Under the pieces are notes generated by a model. That model saw nothing but the letters and a program-made list of their open reading frames with translations, ran no database searches and had not been told where the DNA came from. 52,395 bases of DNA from an uncultured Verrucomicrobia subdivision 3 bacterium. GTDB taxonomy: Bacteria; Verrucomicrobiota; Verrucomicrobiia; Limisphaerales; UBA11358. This document shows, one piece after another, positions 41,364 to 50,702 of this stretch; position 1 is the stretch's first letter; every line of letters begins with the position of its first letter. Made by a program: the position numbers and the translations under genes. The DNA lies in NCBI GenBank assembly GCA_903870815.1, contig CAIQEI010000067.1, positions 1 through 52,395 of the forward strand, written 5' to 3'.

Positions 41364-43640
41364 TCACTTTTGCCGCCAGCGCAACAGTCGCAGCGCGTTG
41401 CCGATGACGATGAGATCGGAAAAGCCCATTGCCGCCGCGCAGAAAATGGGACTGATAATTCCGCACGCCGCCAGTGGCACGCCGAGCGCATTGTAAAAAA
41501 ACGCCCAGAACAGGTTTTGCTTGATCGTCCGCAACGTCGCCCGCGCCAAGCCGAGTGCCTCCGGCACGGCCTCAATTTCCGATTTGAGCAGGATGATGTC
41601 CGCCGCCTCGCGCGCCACGTCGCTGGCGCGGCTCACCGCTATGCCGAGGTCGGCCTGCGTGAGCGCCGGCGCGTCATTGATGCCGTCGCCCACAAACGCC
41701 ACCCGCTCGCCCTGGGCCTGAAGCTGCTTCACGAATTCCACCTTTTGCTCCGGCCGCACCTCGGCATGAACATTTTCCGTCATGATGCCGACCTGTTTGG
41801 CGATGCTCGCCGCGGTGAGCGCATTGTCCCCGGTGAGGAGAAAGGTTTTCAAATCCTGCCGCTGGAGCCGGGCGACTACTTGTGCGGCGTTGGGCTTCAG
41901 CTCATCGCGCACGGCGAAAAGTCCCAGCAAGCTGTTTGCTGAAGCGAGTGCGACGATGGTCGCGCCCTGCGCGGACAATTCCGCGATAAATTTTTCGCCC
42001 GCCGCCAAGTCCACGCCGGTTTCCCGCACCCAGTTCAACGATCCGAGTCGCATTTTGGCGATGGGTGGTTGGGGGTTGGCGGTTGAGGGTTGGAGGTTTG
42101 CCTCAACGCCGTAACCCCGGATTTCCTTCCAATCCGAAAATTTAATCTGCTCGGTGGAAATTTTCGCAATAGCCTGGCTAATCGGATGGGTTGAAAAATG
42201 TGCCAACGCCGCCGCCAGGCTTTGGACGTAGGATTTCGGACCTTGGACGGCCAACGTTTCCGCCAGCACCGGTTTTCCCATCGTCAGCGTGCCGGTCTTG
42301 TCAAAGATGACGGCGGTGATGTGGCCGGCTTTTTCCAGCGCCACGCCGTCGCGGATCAAGATGCCCCGGCGCGCGGCGGTGTTGGCGGCGGCCATGATGG
42401 CGGCAGGGGTGGCCAGGCCCATCGCGCACGGACAGGCGACAATTAATATACCCGACGCAATGACGAGGGCCTTTTCCGCACCCGAATGAATGGCCCAAAA
42501 AATTCCGGCGGCTAGCGCGATGCCGATGATGACCGGTACAAAAACATTACTGATGCGGTCGCCGAGGCGTTGGATGTTAGCGCGGCTGGTCTGGGCGCAT
42601 TGGACGGCGGCGATGATGTGCGCGAGCGCGGTGGCTTCACCGGTGGCGGTGACGCGCAGGACGAGTTGGCCGTTGAGGTTCATGGTGCCGGCAAAAAGTT
42701 CGCTGCCGGATTTCTTGTTAGTGGGGATGGATTCGCCCGTGAGCATGGCTTCGTCCACGGCGGATTCACCTTCCACAGCGATGCCGTCCACGGGCACGCG
42801 GTCGCCGGGCCGAAGCGCGACGTGGTCGCCGATTTTTAGTTCGGAAACCGGCACTTCGACCTCCCTCGTTTGAACGGCGGCGGCCGGTTTGAAACTGCGG
42901 AGGTCAAATTGCTTTGGCTGGACCGGGGCTATGTTTTGAAGGCGTCGCGCGGTTTGCGGCGCGAGGTTTAACAGGGATTTTAACGCGCCGCTGGCCCGGT
43001 CGCTCACGCGGGCTTCAATCCAGTGGCCAGCGCTGATGAGGGAAATGATGGCGGCGGCCTCCATGAAATAGAGGTGCCCGCCGGCGCCGGAAAGCAGCGC
43101 CCACGTGCTGTAGCCGAACGCGATCGTTGAGCCGAGCGCGACGAGCGTGTCCATGTTGGAACTGCCGATTTTGAGCTGCCGCCATGCGCCGCGATAGAAT
43201 TGCGCGCCGGCGAACACCTGCACCACCCCGGCTAGCGCGAACGCGTGCCATTGGAACCACGGCGTCATGGTGAGGTGAAAACCCCATTCGCCTGCCATCA
43301 AGACCGCGGTGACGGTGAGTCCCAGCAGGAGCGACCATGGCCAGCGGCTTGGCTGGGATTCGGAGCCGTCGAGTTTTTCCGGGAAAGTCTCTTTAGCGTT
43401 GTAGCCGGCTTGGGCAACTGCTGCGAGTATCGCGGAAACATTTTTCGCTCCGGCGGAATTCCAACGGACGCTGGCGCGGGATTGTTGCAGGCTGACCGAA
43501 GCACTTTGAACCCCGGCGACGTCTTGGATGGCTTCCGTGACGTGGCGCGCACAGTTGTTGCAGGTCATGCCGCTGACCGAAAGCTCCGTGCCGGCGGAAT
43601 TTTTGCCGATGCCGGAATGAATTGATGCGGAGGCTTCCAT
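41364..43640 (-). CDS. copA: Copper-type P1B ATPase
   Basis: A 758-residue heavy-metal pump. An N-terminal metal-binding domain has 'GMTCNNCARHV' (CxxC). The membrane CPC motif 'IVACPCAMGLATPAAIM' (near residue 403) and phosphorylation site 'DKTGTLT' (near 447) follow, then the N-domain with 'HFSTHPISQAIA', and the hinge 'VAFVGDGINDAPALTQADLGIAV'. 'FWAFFYNALGVPLAACGII' in the last helices supports Cu(I) specificity. The actuator motif is 'DEAMLTGES'. Two degenerate 7-bp tandem tracts are embedded in the N-domain coding region (42064-42098, 42220-42247) without breaking the frame. No copper-responsive regulator or chaperone is adjacent. Confidence 0.95.
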   Translation of the reverse strand: MEASASIHSGIGKNSAGTELSVSGMTCNNCARHVTEAIQDVAGVQSASVSLQQSRASVRWNSAGAKNVSAILAAVAQAGYNAKETFPEKLDGSESQPSRWPWSLLLGLTVTAVLMAGEWGFHLTMTPWFQWHAFALAGVVQVFAGAQFYRGAWRQLKIGSSNMDTLVALGSTIAFGYSTWALLSGAGGHLYFMEAAAIISLISAGHWIEARVSDRASGALKSLLNLAPQTARRLQNIAPVQPKQFDLRSFKPAAAVQTREVEVPVSELKIGDHVALRPGDRVPVDGIAVEGESAVDEAMLTGESIPTNKKSGSELFAGTMNLNGQLVLRVTATGEATALAHIIAAVQCAQTSRANIQRLGDRISNVFVPVIIGIALAAGIFWAIHSGAEKALVIASGILIVACPCAMGLATPAAIMAAANTAARRGILIRDGVALEKAGHITAVIFDKTGTLTMGKPVLAETLAVQGPKSYVQSLAAALAHFSTHPISQAIAKISTEQIKFSDWKEIRGYGVEANLQPSTANPQPPIAKMRLGSLNWVRETGVDLAAGEKFIAELSAQGATIVALASANSLLGLFAVRDELKPNAAQVVARLQRQDLKTFLLTGDNALTAASIAKQVGIMTENVHAEVRPEQKVEFVKQLQAQGERVAFVGDGINDAPALTQADLGIAVSRASDVAREAADIILLKSEIEAVPEALGLARATLRTIKQNLFWAFFYNALGVPLAACGIISPIFCAAAMGFSDLIVIGNALRLLRWRQK
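42064..42098. repeat. Heptamer tandem tract inside copA (five units)
   Basis: Five consecutive 7-bp units on the plus strand: GGTGGTT, GGGGGTT, GGCGGTT, GAGGGTT, GGAGGTT. They encode the low-complexity loop 'LQPSTANPQPPIAK' of the CopA nucleotide-binding domain. 35 bp is not a multiple of three, so any single-unit change would shift the frame. Confidence 0.75.
42220..42247. repeat. Heptamer tandem tract inside copA (four units)
   Basis: Four 7-bp units on the plus strand: CTTTGGA, CGTAGGA, TTTCGGA, CCTTGGA, all ending GGA and all coding for part of 'VQGPKSYVQSL' in the N-domain. More degenerate than the tract at 42064 but with strict spacing. The unit resembles that at 50678-50705 (GGACTTT phase). 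Confidence 0.6.
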
Positions 43641-43815
43641 TTATTTTTCAATTCAATGTTATCAGGTCAGCCGGCTTTGTCGAATCGCGGCTTGGAAACC
43701 GCCAATAATCGGCGGATGAGCTTGCCTTGCGGAATGGCATTGGCAAAATGCGCACATCGAATCGCGTCGTTCATTTTGTTTACCGCAATCGCAAACTGCA
43801 TGGGTCCTGTTCGCT

Positions 43816-45489
43816 ATGGCCGTGGTCTGGTTTGCGCTTTTCTTCCGGCTGGGAAGCCTGCCGTTGCTGCAGCCGGACGAGGGTCGAAACGCGGAAGTCG
43901 CCCGCGAGATGAAGGACTCCGGCGCCTGGCTTTCGCCCAGCTACAACGGCATCGCCTACCTCGACAAACCGGCTTTCTACTTCAAGGCGGTGGCGCTTTC
44001 ACTGGCGGCATTTGGCGACAATGAAACGGCGGCGCGCCTGCCTTCGGCGGTGTTCGGGCTGGCGTTGCTGGCCCTGGTCTATGGCTTTTGCCGGCGGGTG
44101 CATGGTCCGCGTTGCGCGATCATGGCCGTCATCGTCATCGCGACCATGCCGCTGTATCTGGTCAATTCGCGGACGGTGATTTTCGACATCGCCCTGGCAT
44201 TGTTTGTGTCGGCGGCAATTTTCGCCGGGTACCGGGCCGAGGAATGCGAGGGGAAGTCCAGGCGCAATTGGTATCTGCTGGGCGCGCTGGCGGCGGGTCT
44301 GGCGACGCTGGTAAAAGGGCCGGTGGGCTTTCTCATTCCCGGCCTGGTCCTGTTCGTGTTTTACCGCGTCGAAGGCCGGCGCGGCGTCTGGAAACGTTTT
44401 TTTGCGCCGTTAAATCTCTTGGTTTTCTTGGGCGTGACGCTGCCTTGGTTCATCGGGCTTTCGCTGCAGCATCCGGACTTTCCCTATTATGGCCTGATCG
44501 AGGAATCGTTCCACCGGTTTACGACCACGACCTTTCATCGCTCGCAGCCGTTTTATTTTTACGCGTTGATTGTCGCCGCGTTGTTTCTGCCGTGGAGTTT
44601 TATTTTGCCCGAAGCCGGCGTGGCGGCGTGGAAAAACAGGAAATTCATGACGCCCGCCGACCGGCTGTGTCTCGTCTGGGCGGTTGTCGTGGTGATTTTC
44701 TTCTCGCTCTCAAAATCAAAACTTCCCGGCTACATTCTGACCGCAACGGTGGCCTGCGGAATTTTGGTGGCGCGATTTTTTCAGCAGGCAATGGCCAATC
44801 CCGACGGCAAAGCCGCGCGCATCACATCCCGTGCGGCGATCACGCTGGCGGTCTTGTGTTTCATGGTTGCCGCCGCGGCCGTTTATCTTTCGCCGCGCAT
44901 GAACTTGCTGGCCAAGCTACTGCGATTTCCGGTTGAAGAGGCCGATGAACTGGGCCGGCATTTGACGCCGGTGATTATTTTATTGTCCGTGTTTGGCGGG
45001 TTGGGGCTGCTGACCCGTTTTCGTCGCGCTGCCGGCCTTTGCTTTGTCATCTTCGCGGTTTTCCCGCTGCTCCTGTTTACGCTAAACCTCAGCGCGATCC
45101 AGGTGGTTTTCGATACCAAGTCGGCCAGGCCGTTGGCGCAACGGATGCCGCCGCTGTCGGCGGAGACCAGGCTGACTTTTTTGGAATGTTTTCCCAACGG
45201 TTTGCCATTTTATCTCAACCGAACGGCTACTTTGTTGACCAGGGATGGCGGTGAGATAACCAGCTCGAGTAATTACATTTTGTTTCGCCTAAAGAATGAA
45301 CCGGCTTGGCCGGCCAACCTCGTGCCGGTCGCGGAATTCGATCAATGGCTGGCCGGGCGGAAACATCCCGTTTATCTTTTGGCCCGCGCCAGCGACCGGG
45401 TTCGACTTGAATCCGTTGCCGGCATTCAGAAAACCAATATCCAACAGCTGACGCCGCTTTATGTGGGCGTCCTTTTGCCGGCTCCTTGA
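43816..45489 (+). CDS. ArnT-like glycosyltransferase (GT39/GT83 family)
   Basis: A 557-residue polytopic GT-C enzyme. The first periplasmic loop carries the catalytic acidic motif in 'LLQPDEGRNAEVAREMKDSG', and 'PSYNGIAYLDKPAFYFKAVAL' follows as in ArnT/PMT proteins; about ten further hydrophobic helices extend to residue ~410, then a soluble C-terminal part. ATG 43816 leaves only ~15 residues before the motif, so the first helix is short. The frame is open further upstream without an ATG, and a non-ATG start or a sequencing slip at the 5' end is possible. It ends 6 bp before asnB. Role: sugar transfer from a polyprenyl donor to an envelope acceptor. Confidence 0.87.
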   Translation: MAVVWFALFFRLGSLPLLQPDEGRNAEVAREMKDSGAWLSPSYNGIAYLDKPAFYFKAVALSLAAFGDNETAARLPSAVFGLALLALVYGFCRRVHGPRCAIMAVIVIATMPLYLVNSRTVIFDIALALFVSAAIFAGYRAEECEGKSRRNWYLLGALAAGLATLVKGPVGFLIPGLVLFVFYRVEGRRGVWKRFFAPLNLLVFLGVTLPWFIGLSLQHPDFPYYGLIEESFHRFTTTTFHRSQPFYFYALIVAALFLPWSFILPEAGVAAWKNRKFMTPADRLCLVWAVVVVIFFSLSKSKLPGYILTATVACGILVARFFQQAMANPDGKAARITSRAAITLAVLCFMVAAAAVYLSPRMNLLAKLLRFPVEEADELGRHLTPVIILLSVFGGLGLLTRFRRAAGLCFVIFAVFPLLLFTLNLSAIQVVFDTKSARPLAQRMPPLSAETRLTFLECFPNGLPFYLNRTATLLTRDGGEITSSSNYILFRLKNEPAWPANLVPVAEFDQWLAGRKHPVYLLARASDRVRLESVAGIQKTNIQQLTPLYVGVLLPAP

Positions 45490-45495
45490 TTTTCC

Positions 45496-47349
45496 ATGTG
45501 CGGAATTTGCGGCATCGTGAGTATTGCGGGTGAACGCCAGCCGGAATCCGTCCGGCTGCGCGTGAACGCGATGTTGCAGGCGCTGTCGCATCGCGGGCCG
45601 GACGACGTCGGCTCGCACGTTTCGGAATCCGCCGTGCTCGGGGCCACGCGGCTCGCCATCCGCGGCGGCGATGATGGCCGCCAACCGCTCGTGGATGTCG
45701 CCAGCGGCGTGGTCGCGGTCTGCAACGGCGAGATCGATAATCACCGGGAATTGCGCCAATGGCTGGCCGACCGCGGCCGGCCGGTTACCCAGGCCACCGA
45801 CGTGGCGGTGATTCCCGGCCTGTATCTTGAACTTGGCGCCGCGTTTCCGGAAAAACTGGTCGGTGCTTTTGCCATCGCCGTCTGGGATCCGCGCGAAAGC
45901 CAGCTCACCCTGGTGCGTGACCGGGCGGGTGAACGGCCCTTGTTTTTCACGCAAACGACCGACACAGTGATTTTCGCCACGGAGATCGCCAGCCTGGTTT
46001 CCAAGTGCCGGTTGCCGGTGACATTCGACCTCGCTGCTCTGCACCGCTATCTTCGATTCGGATTGTTCGCCGCGCCTAAGTCCCCCTTTGCCGGCATTCA
46101 AAAAGTTCCGCCCGGTGGCCTGGTGCAGATCGACGCGCGCGGCGTGCGGCCCTCGACCTACTGGCGTTGGAATAATGTCGAGACACCAAAACAAAAACCG
46201 TCGCTCGACGCGTTCGATAAAATTTTCCGGGAAACCATCCGGCGGCAAACTGACGTGGATGTGGATTTTGCCGTCTTCTTGAGTGGGGGCGTGGATTCCT
46301 CGCTGGTCTCGGCGGTCACGCGGTCGCTGTATCCCGAACGGTCCTTGAAGGCTTATACGCTGCGCTTCGAGGAAGCGTCGTTTGACGAGGGCGATTTCGC
46401 CGAATCCGTCGCCACTTCCTTGAAGCTCCAGCCGGTGACGGTTTGGGTCCGGCCTGATGATTTGCCGGATGCCCTGTCGCTGTTGATCAAGACCGGCGGC
46501 GAACCGCTTGCGGACCCGGCGTGGCTGCCGACGGCGTTGCTCGCGCGCCGGGCGGCGCAGGATGTGCCTATGGCGCTCGTGGGAGAAGGCGCGGACGAGT
46601 TGTTCGGCGGTTATCCGACTTATATCGGTGCTGGACTCGCCGAACGGTTTGCCTCGTTGCCCGGCTGGGTCGGCGCGGCTATCCGGCGCGGCGTCGAGTC
46701 ATTGCCGGTCAGCGATAAAAAGATGACCGTCTCTTATTTGCTCAAACGGTTTGTTCAGGGCGCGGAACTGGGTGGCCTGACGCGCCATGAATTGTGGATG
46801 TCCAACATCACCCCGCCGATTCTGGCGCGCCTCGGCATTCCGCCGTCGGCCGCGCGGGCCGATGACGCCGGCGGCGGATTACTGCTGGACCGGGTGCAGC
46901 GCTGGGATCTGGAAAATTCCCTCGCCGAGGGTCTGCTGACCAAGGCTGACCGCGCCAGCATGAGTTCCGCCCTCGAATTGCGCGCCCCGTTTCTGGATGA
47001 ATCGGTCATGGCTTTTGCCGCCAGTCTGCCGGTGGCTGACCGGGTTCGGAATTTTTCCACCAAGATTTTCCTGAAGCATTACGCTCTGCGTTATCTGCCC
47101 AAATCCATCGTGCACCGGCGCAAACGCGGCTTATCTGTCCCGATTGGCAGCTGGCTGCGTGGACCGCTCCGGGAATGGGCCGCCCGGAAACTCGCCAACG
47201 AACGGCTGGAACAGATCGGCGTCCGGACTGCGGCCGCGTTGGAACTGTTGTCGGAACACTGCCAGCTTAAGGCCGATTATGCGCGGGCGCTTTGGACCTT
47301 GATCGTCCTGAGCGAATGGCTGGATTGGGCGGCGAACGAAACCGCATGA
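45496..47349 (+). CDS. asnB: Asparagine synthase (glutamine-hydrolysing)
   Basis: A 617-residue AsnB-type enzyme. Cys2 is the glutaminase nucleophile after Met removal (MCGICGIVS). The N-terminal amidotransferase domain has 'LSHRGPDDVGSHV' and 'VCNGEIDNHRELR'. The ATP pyrophosphatase domain has the P-loop 'FAVFLSGGVDSSLVSAV' and 'ALVGEGADELFGGYPTY', and then 'KADRASMSSALELRAPFLDE'. The glutamine-tunnel residues look intact. Located directly after a membrane glycosyltransferase, so it may be a paralogue amidating an envelope component rather than the free-asparagine enzyme (inference). Confidence 0.93.
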   Translation: MCGICGIVSIAGERQPESVRLRVNAMLQALSHRGPDDVGSHVSESAVLGATRLAIRGGDDGRQPLVDVASGVVAVCNGEIDNHRELRQWLADRGRPVTQATDVAVIPGLYLELGAAFPEKLVGAFAIAVWDPRESQLTLVRDRAGERPLFFTQTTDTVIFATEIASLVSKCRLPVTFDLAALHRYLRFGLFAAPKSPFAGIQKVPPGGLVQIDARGVRPSTYWRWNNVETPKQKPSLDAFDKIFRETIRRQTDVDVDFAVFLSGGVDSSLVSAVTRSLYPERSLKAYTLRFEEASFDEGDFAESVATSLKLQPVTVWVRPDDLPDALSLLIKTGGEPLADPAWLPTALLARRAAQDVPMALVGEGADELFGGYPTYIGAGLAERFASLPGWVGAAIRRGVESLPVSDKKMTVSYLLKRFVQGAELGGLTRHELWMSNITPPILARLGIPPSAARADDAGGGLLLDRVQRWDLENSLAEGLLTKADRASMSSALELRAPFLDESVMAFAASLPVADRVRNFSTKIFLKHYALRYLPKSIVHRRKRGLSVPIGSWLRGPLREWAARKLANERLEQIGVRTAAALELLSEHCQLKADYARALWTLIVLSEWLDWAANETA

Positions 47350-47388
47350 TTTCGACCCCGGCCCCAACCGCGGCTCGGCTGTTTTCAG

Positions 47389-48051
47389 TTATGATCTTTT
47401 TACCCGGACGGTTTTCATGCGCCGATGCCAGGCGCGCAAATGCGGCTGGGATTTCGGCAGCGAGTAATGACCGGAGAAAAGGAAATTTTCCAGCATTCCG
47501 AACAGGTCGAAATCCACAAACCGCGGACGTTCGTCCAGCAGAAATTCCGAGTGCGCCAGCATTTGTTCAAACGGGATGAGCGCGTTTTCCAGTTTTTTCA
47601 GCCATTCGTTTTTTTGCGCGCGCCACTGGTCGGTGCAGCCGCGCCCGAACTTGCGCTCCTTGAACCGCAGGTATTGCAACTGGTGGTCGGCCGGGTTGTT
47701 TTCGCGGTAGAAAATGTCGTTGAGCCGGAACGCAGCGCCTTGGATTTCATTTTCAATGTAGCGCAACAGGATTGCTTGAACGCCTTCGTGTTCAGCCGGA
47801 AAGAGCCCGAGTTTCAGTTTCCGGTCCAGATATCTGGCGACCAGCTGCTGGTCGTCGGTGTCGTCAAAAATGATGTTCCGGCCGTCGCGGATGACCGGCA
47901 CCCCGTAATACTTTTGTTTCGTCAATTTCCAGACGCGCGCGCGCTCCTGCGCCGGGACGTTGATGATTTTGAAGTTTGCGCCGGCATACTCCAGGAGGCG
48001 CCGTTGCGGGATGCAAAACGGGCTAAATGGAAATTGGATGAGCTCAAGCAT
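47389..48051 (-). CDS. Glutathione S-transferase family protein
   Basis: A 220-residue GST-fold protein, starting at ATG 48051 (MLELIQFPFSPFCIPQRRLLEYAG), where the thioredoxin-like N-domain begins. 'YYGVPVIRDGRNIIFDDTDDQQLVARYLDRK' holds the cis-Pro and glutathione-binding (D/E)-(D/S) region. The C-terminal all-helical domain ends 'VDFDLFGMLENFLFSGHYSLP'. The Cys in 'SPFC' could be the catalytic thiol (omega-like), which is an inference. Monocistronic; convergent with asnB. Confidence 0.85.
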   Translation of the reverse strand: MLELIQFPFSPFCIPQRRLLEYAGANFKIINVPAQERARVWKLTKQKYYGVPVIRDGRNIIFDDTDDQQLVARYLDRKLKLGLFPAEHEGVQAILLRYIENEIQGAAFRLNDIFYRENNPADHQLQYLRFKERKFGRGCTDQWRAQKNEWLKKLENALIPFEQMLAHSEFLLDERPRFVDFDLFGMLENFLFSGHYSLPKSQPHLRAWHRRMKTVRVKRS

Positions 48052-48133
48052 GCCACCTTTCTGCGTCAATCGGGCTGCGTTGACAAGCGCAAACCCGCTT
48101 TACAGTTTCGCGGCTCGCGTCTAAAGTCGCTGC

Positions 48134-48805
48134 ATGGCTGCCGAATACGATTCAACGGAATTCATTGACACCGATTTCACCGCGCCGCCGTCGCCGTTTG
48201 CCGCGCCCGCACCCGGCCCGCTCCGCGCGCCGACGCGCGAGGACGTGGACCGCAAGGTCGTCGAGGCGCAGCAAAAACTGGTGGAGCTCAAGCGCGCCCA
48301 GGAGGAGTTGGAACGGGAGCGCGCTGGCCTCGAGGAGCTTCGTCGCCGGCAGGGCGAATTTCAGACCGGGCGCCAGGAAATGCTGCAGCAGTTGACCCGC
48401 GGCCTCGGCCTGCTGGAGGAGGCTGAGTTCGCCGCCCGCCGCGAAGCCGAGACGATGTCCAAGACAGTCTCCGATTTTCGCGAAGCCCTCGCCAAGATTC
48501 AGGCCATCCAGGACGAGACCTGGACGAAGGAAAATTTCCAGCTCGAGCTGACTCGCGCGCTGACCACCATTGAAAACGCGCGGATGGAATGGAATTCCGC
48601 CCGGCTCAAGCTGCCCGTGCTCGCCGGTGAACACTCGCCGGCGGCCGTCGCCGAAAAACCATCCGCCGCCCTGACGGCCTCGCCGTCGCTGGCGGATTTG
48701 AACTTCGGCCAGCTTTGCAAAATCGGTCTGGCGATGACCTGGCCGCTGTTGCTGGTGGCGCTCGGTGCGCTGGCAATTTTCATCGCGATCCTCGCGCGAA
48801 AGTGA
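48134..48805 (+). CDS. Coiled-coil membrane protein, unknown
   Basis: 223 residues. A Pro/Ala-rich start (1-30) leads into a long coiled coil (about 35-155: 'VVEAQQKLVELKRAQEELERERAGLEELRRRQGEFQTGRQEM'), a linker, and a single C-terminal membrane helix ('IGLAMTWPLLLVALGALAIFIAIL') ending in ARK, so the coil would face the cytoplasm as a tail-anchored protein. No family recognised. It stands 5 bp before another tail-anchored protein of similar style, and the two probably act together. Confidence 0.75.
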   Translation: MAAEYDSTEFIDTDFTAPPSPFAAPAPGPLRAPTREDVDRKVVEAQQKLVELKRAQEELERERAGLEELRRRQGEFQTGRQEMLQQLTRGLGLLEEAEFAARREAETMSKTVSDFREALAKIQAIQDETWTKENFQLELTRALTTIENARMEWNSARLKLPVLAGEHSPAAVAEKPSAALTASPSLADLNFGQLCKIGLAMTWPLLLVALGALAIFIAILARK

Positions 48806-48810
48806 GGCGC

Positions 48811-49329
48811 ATGGCGTTGACCAAAAAAAAGGCGGATCCGATATCCGACAAGGCGCGCGCTTTGAACGACCGGATTGCCGCGCTTGAGGCCGAGATCAAG
48901 ACGCTCGACACGCAACTGTCGCGCCCGTCCGGCCCGAAGTTCCGTTCCACCGCCACGCCGCCCGGCGAAACTCTTTCCCACCTGACCGAAAAGCCGGTGC
49001 CTGCGCCCCCGTCCAAACCGGTCGAACCGGTTTTTGAAGAAATCAACCGCGCCAAGCTCGCGCCGCGCGGGTCTCCGGACGCCCCGGACCTGTACAACGA
49101 ACTCGGCGTGCGCAAATACGATCTGCCCGCGCTGTGGAACCGGCTACGCAATCATTTTCGCGGCCCGACCACCAGCAATCCGCGGCTCGTGAACTACCTC
49201 GCTGCCGGCGGCGTCCAGGGTCTGCGTCCGCTGCGTTATGAGAAGCGCGTGGCGCGCAACCGCTTCCTGGTGCTGGTCACGGTGGTCACTCTGGTGTTGC
49301 TGGGGCTTTTCCTGATGTTTAGGCATTGA
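48811..49329 (+). CDS. Tail-anchored hypothetical protein, partner of upstream gene
   Basis: 172 residues from ATG 48811 (MALTKKKADPISDKARALNDRIAALEAEIKTL); longer in-frame readings extend into the preceding gene in another frame and are rejected. A short coiled coil (about 14-40), a Pro-rich linker, a helical region ('YNELGVRKYDLPALWNRLRNHFRG') and a C-terminal helix 'NRFLVLVTVVTLVLLGLFLMF' are visible. No family recognised. Spacing and shared design suggest an operon with the gene before it. Confidence 0.75.
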   Translation: MALTKKKADPISDKARALNDRIAALEAEIKTLDTQLSRPSGPKFRSTATPPGETLSHLTEKPVPAPPSKPVEPVFEEINRAKLAPRGSPDAPDLYNELGVRKYDLPALWNRLRNHFRGPTTSNPRLVNYLAAGGVQGLRPLRYEKRVARNRFLVLVTVVTLVLLGLFLMFRH

Positions 49330-49357
49330 GTCGAATCCACCCTCAAATTTCGATCTG

Positions 49358-49852
49358 ATGATGCAAAAAATTGTCACGGCCGACGGTGAATTCATGGCGC
49401 GCTATTCGGAAAAAGGCTTGGCAGAATTAAATTTCCCCGCCCGCGGCCGGGCCCGCGCACCAGTTGGCCGGCACCGCGGCCCGGCCGGAAAAACCTCCGC
49501 AAAGCTTCGCCGCTGGGAGCGGGTCACGAAAGCGGCGCTGATGAGTATCCTGGCCGGACGTGCGCCCGAAAAATTTCCGCCGCTGGATCTGGACGGAACT
49601 GATTTTCAGATAAGGGTCTGGCACGCTTTGTTGAAAATTCCAACTGGCCGCACGAAAAGCTACGGCGAGGTCGCTCGCGCCATCGGCAAGCCGAAGGCCG
49701 TGCGCGCCGTTGGCGGCGCGTGCGGCGCGAATCCGGTCCCGCTGTTGATTCCGTGCCATCGGGTGCTGGCGGCGAACGGCAAAATCGGCGGCTACTCGGG
49801 CGGACTGGACTGGAAGCGCAAGCTGCTGGCGCGCGAAGGCGTGAAGGCTTAA
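49358..49852 (+). CDS. ogt: Methylated-DNA-protein-cysteine methyltransferase (MGMT/Ogt)
   Basis: A 164-residue suicide DNA repair protein removing alkyl groups from O6-guanine. The acceptor cysteine is in 'LLIPCHRVLAANGKIGGYSGGLDWKRKLLAREG' (about residue 133); the helix-turn-helix with the arginine finger is 'GRTKSYGEVARAIGKPKAVRAVGGACGANP'. The N-terminal domain is short and basic ('ARGRARAPVGRHRGPAG'), unlike Ada. Just 28 bp after the membrane protein pair. Confidence 0.93.
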   Translation: MMQKIVTADGEFMARYSEKGLAELNFPARGRARAPVGRHRGPAGKTSAKLRRWERVTKAALMSILAGRAPEKFPPLDLDGTDFQIRVWHALLKIPTGRTKSYGEVARAIGKPKAVRAVGGACGANPVPLLIPCHRVLAANGKIGGYSGGLDWKRKLLAREGVKA

Positions 49853-49928
49853 GCCGGCGGCGCCACCGGTACATTCATCCAATTTCCACCCTTCCTTACC
49901 ACCCAATCAGGCCTTGATAAGCCCGCCG

Positions 49929-49961
49929 CCTGGCTATTTTTGGCCAGGGCTGCCTTTTTTT
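49929..49961 (+). terminator. Possible terminator after ogt
   Basis: A 6-bp stem CCTGGC (49929-49934) / GCCAGG (49943-49948) with an 8-nt loop, followed after 6 bases by a run of seven T (49955-49961). The spacing of the T-run is longer than ideal, so this is only a candidate. It lies between the convergent ogt and reductase genes. Confidence 0.4.
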
Positions 49962-49980
49962 GACGTTTCGGCCAGGAAAT

Positions 49981-50702
49981 TCAACTGGGGCCTCGTTTTT
50001 TGCTGGAAAACACGGTGAATAACTCGCCCCCAAACCGCCTTATGGACTGGATTTGAAATCCTTCTGCGCCCGCCAGCCGCGAACAGCCGCGGCCCTCCGC
50101 CGTCGTCGGCGCCGTGCGGCCGCCGAAAATCTTCGGGCAGATCGTGAGATGAATTTCGTCCACCATGCCGGCCCGGAACAGCGCGTCGTTCAGGTTGCCG
50201 CCGCCTTCGCATAATAGCCGTTTAACCTTCCATTTCGCCCGCAGCCAGCGAAGCGCGGCGGGAAAGTTGATTTCCCTTTCGCCGCAAATTTTCACCTGGT
50301 CAGCCAGTTCGCGCAGCCGCGCCAGCTTGTTTGCGGGAACGCGTTGCGTGGTTAGAATGATGATCGGCGAAAACTTATTTTTGAAGATCCGTGCCCCCGG
50401 ATCAATCGACCCGCTGCCGCTGACGATGATGCGCAGATTGTACTCCGACCGTCCGAGTTTCCGCCGTTGTTTCCTGAATTTTTCGCCGCCGTTGCCCAGG
50501 ATGGTTTGAGAAATCTCCACCGTTCGCGCGCCGCACATCACCGCGTCCGCCGTGGCGCGCAGCTCGTAAAGATGATCCAAGTCGCGCCGGCTTCCGAACG
50601 AGTGGACCGTGCGGTTGGCCGTCGCGATTTTCCCGTCCGCTGTCATCGCCATGTTGACGTAAACGAACGGCCGCTTCGGGCTTTGGGCTTTGGACTTTGG
50701 AC

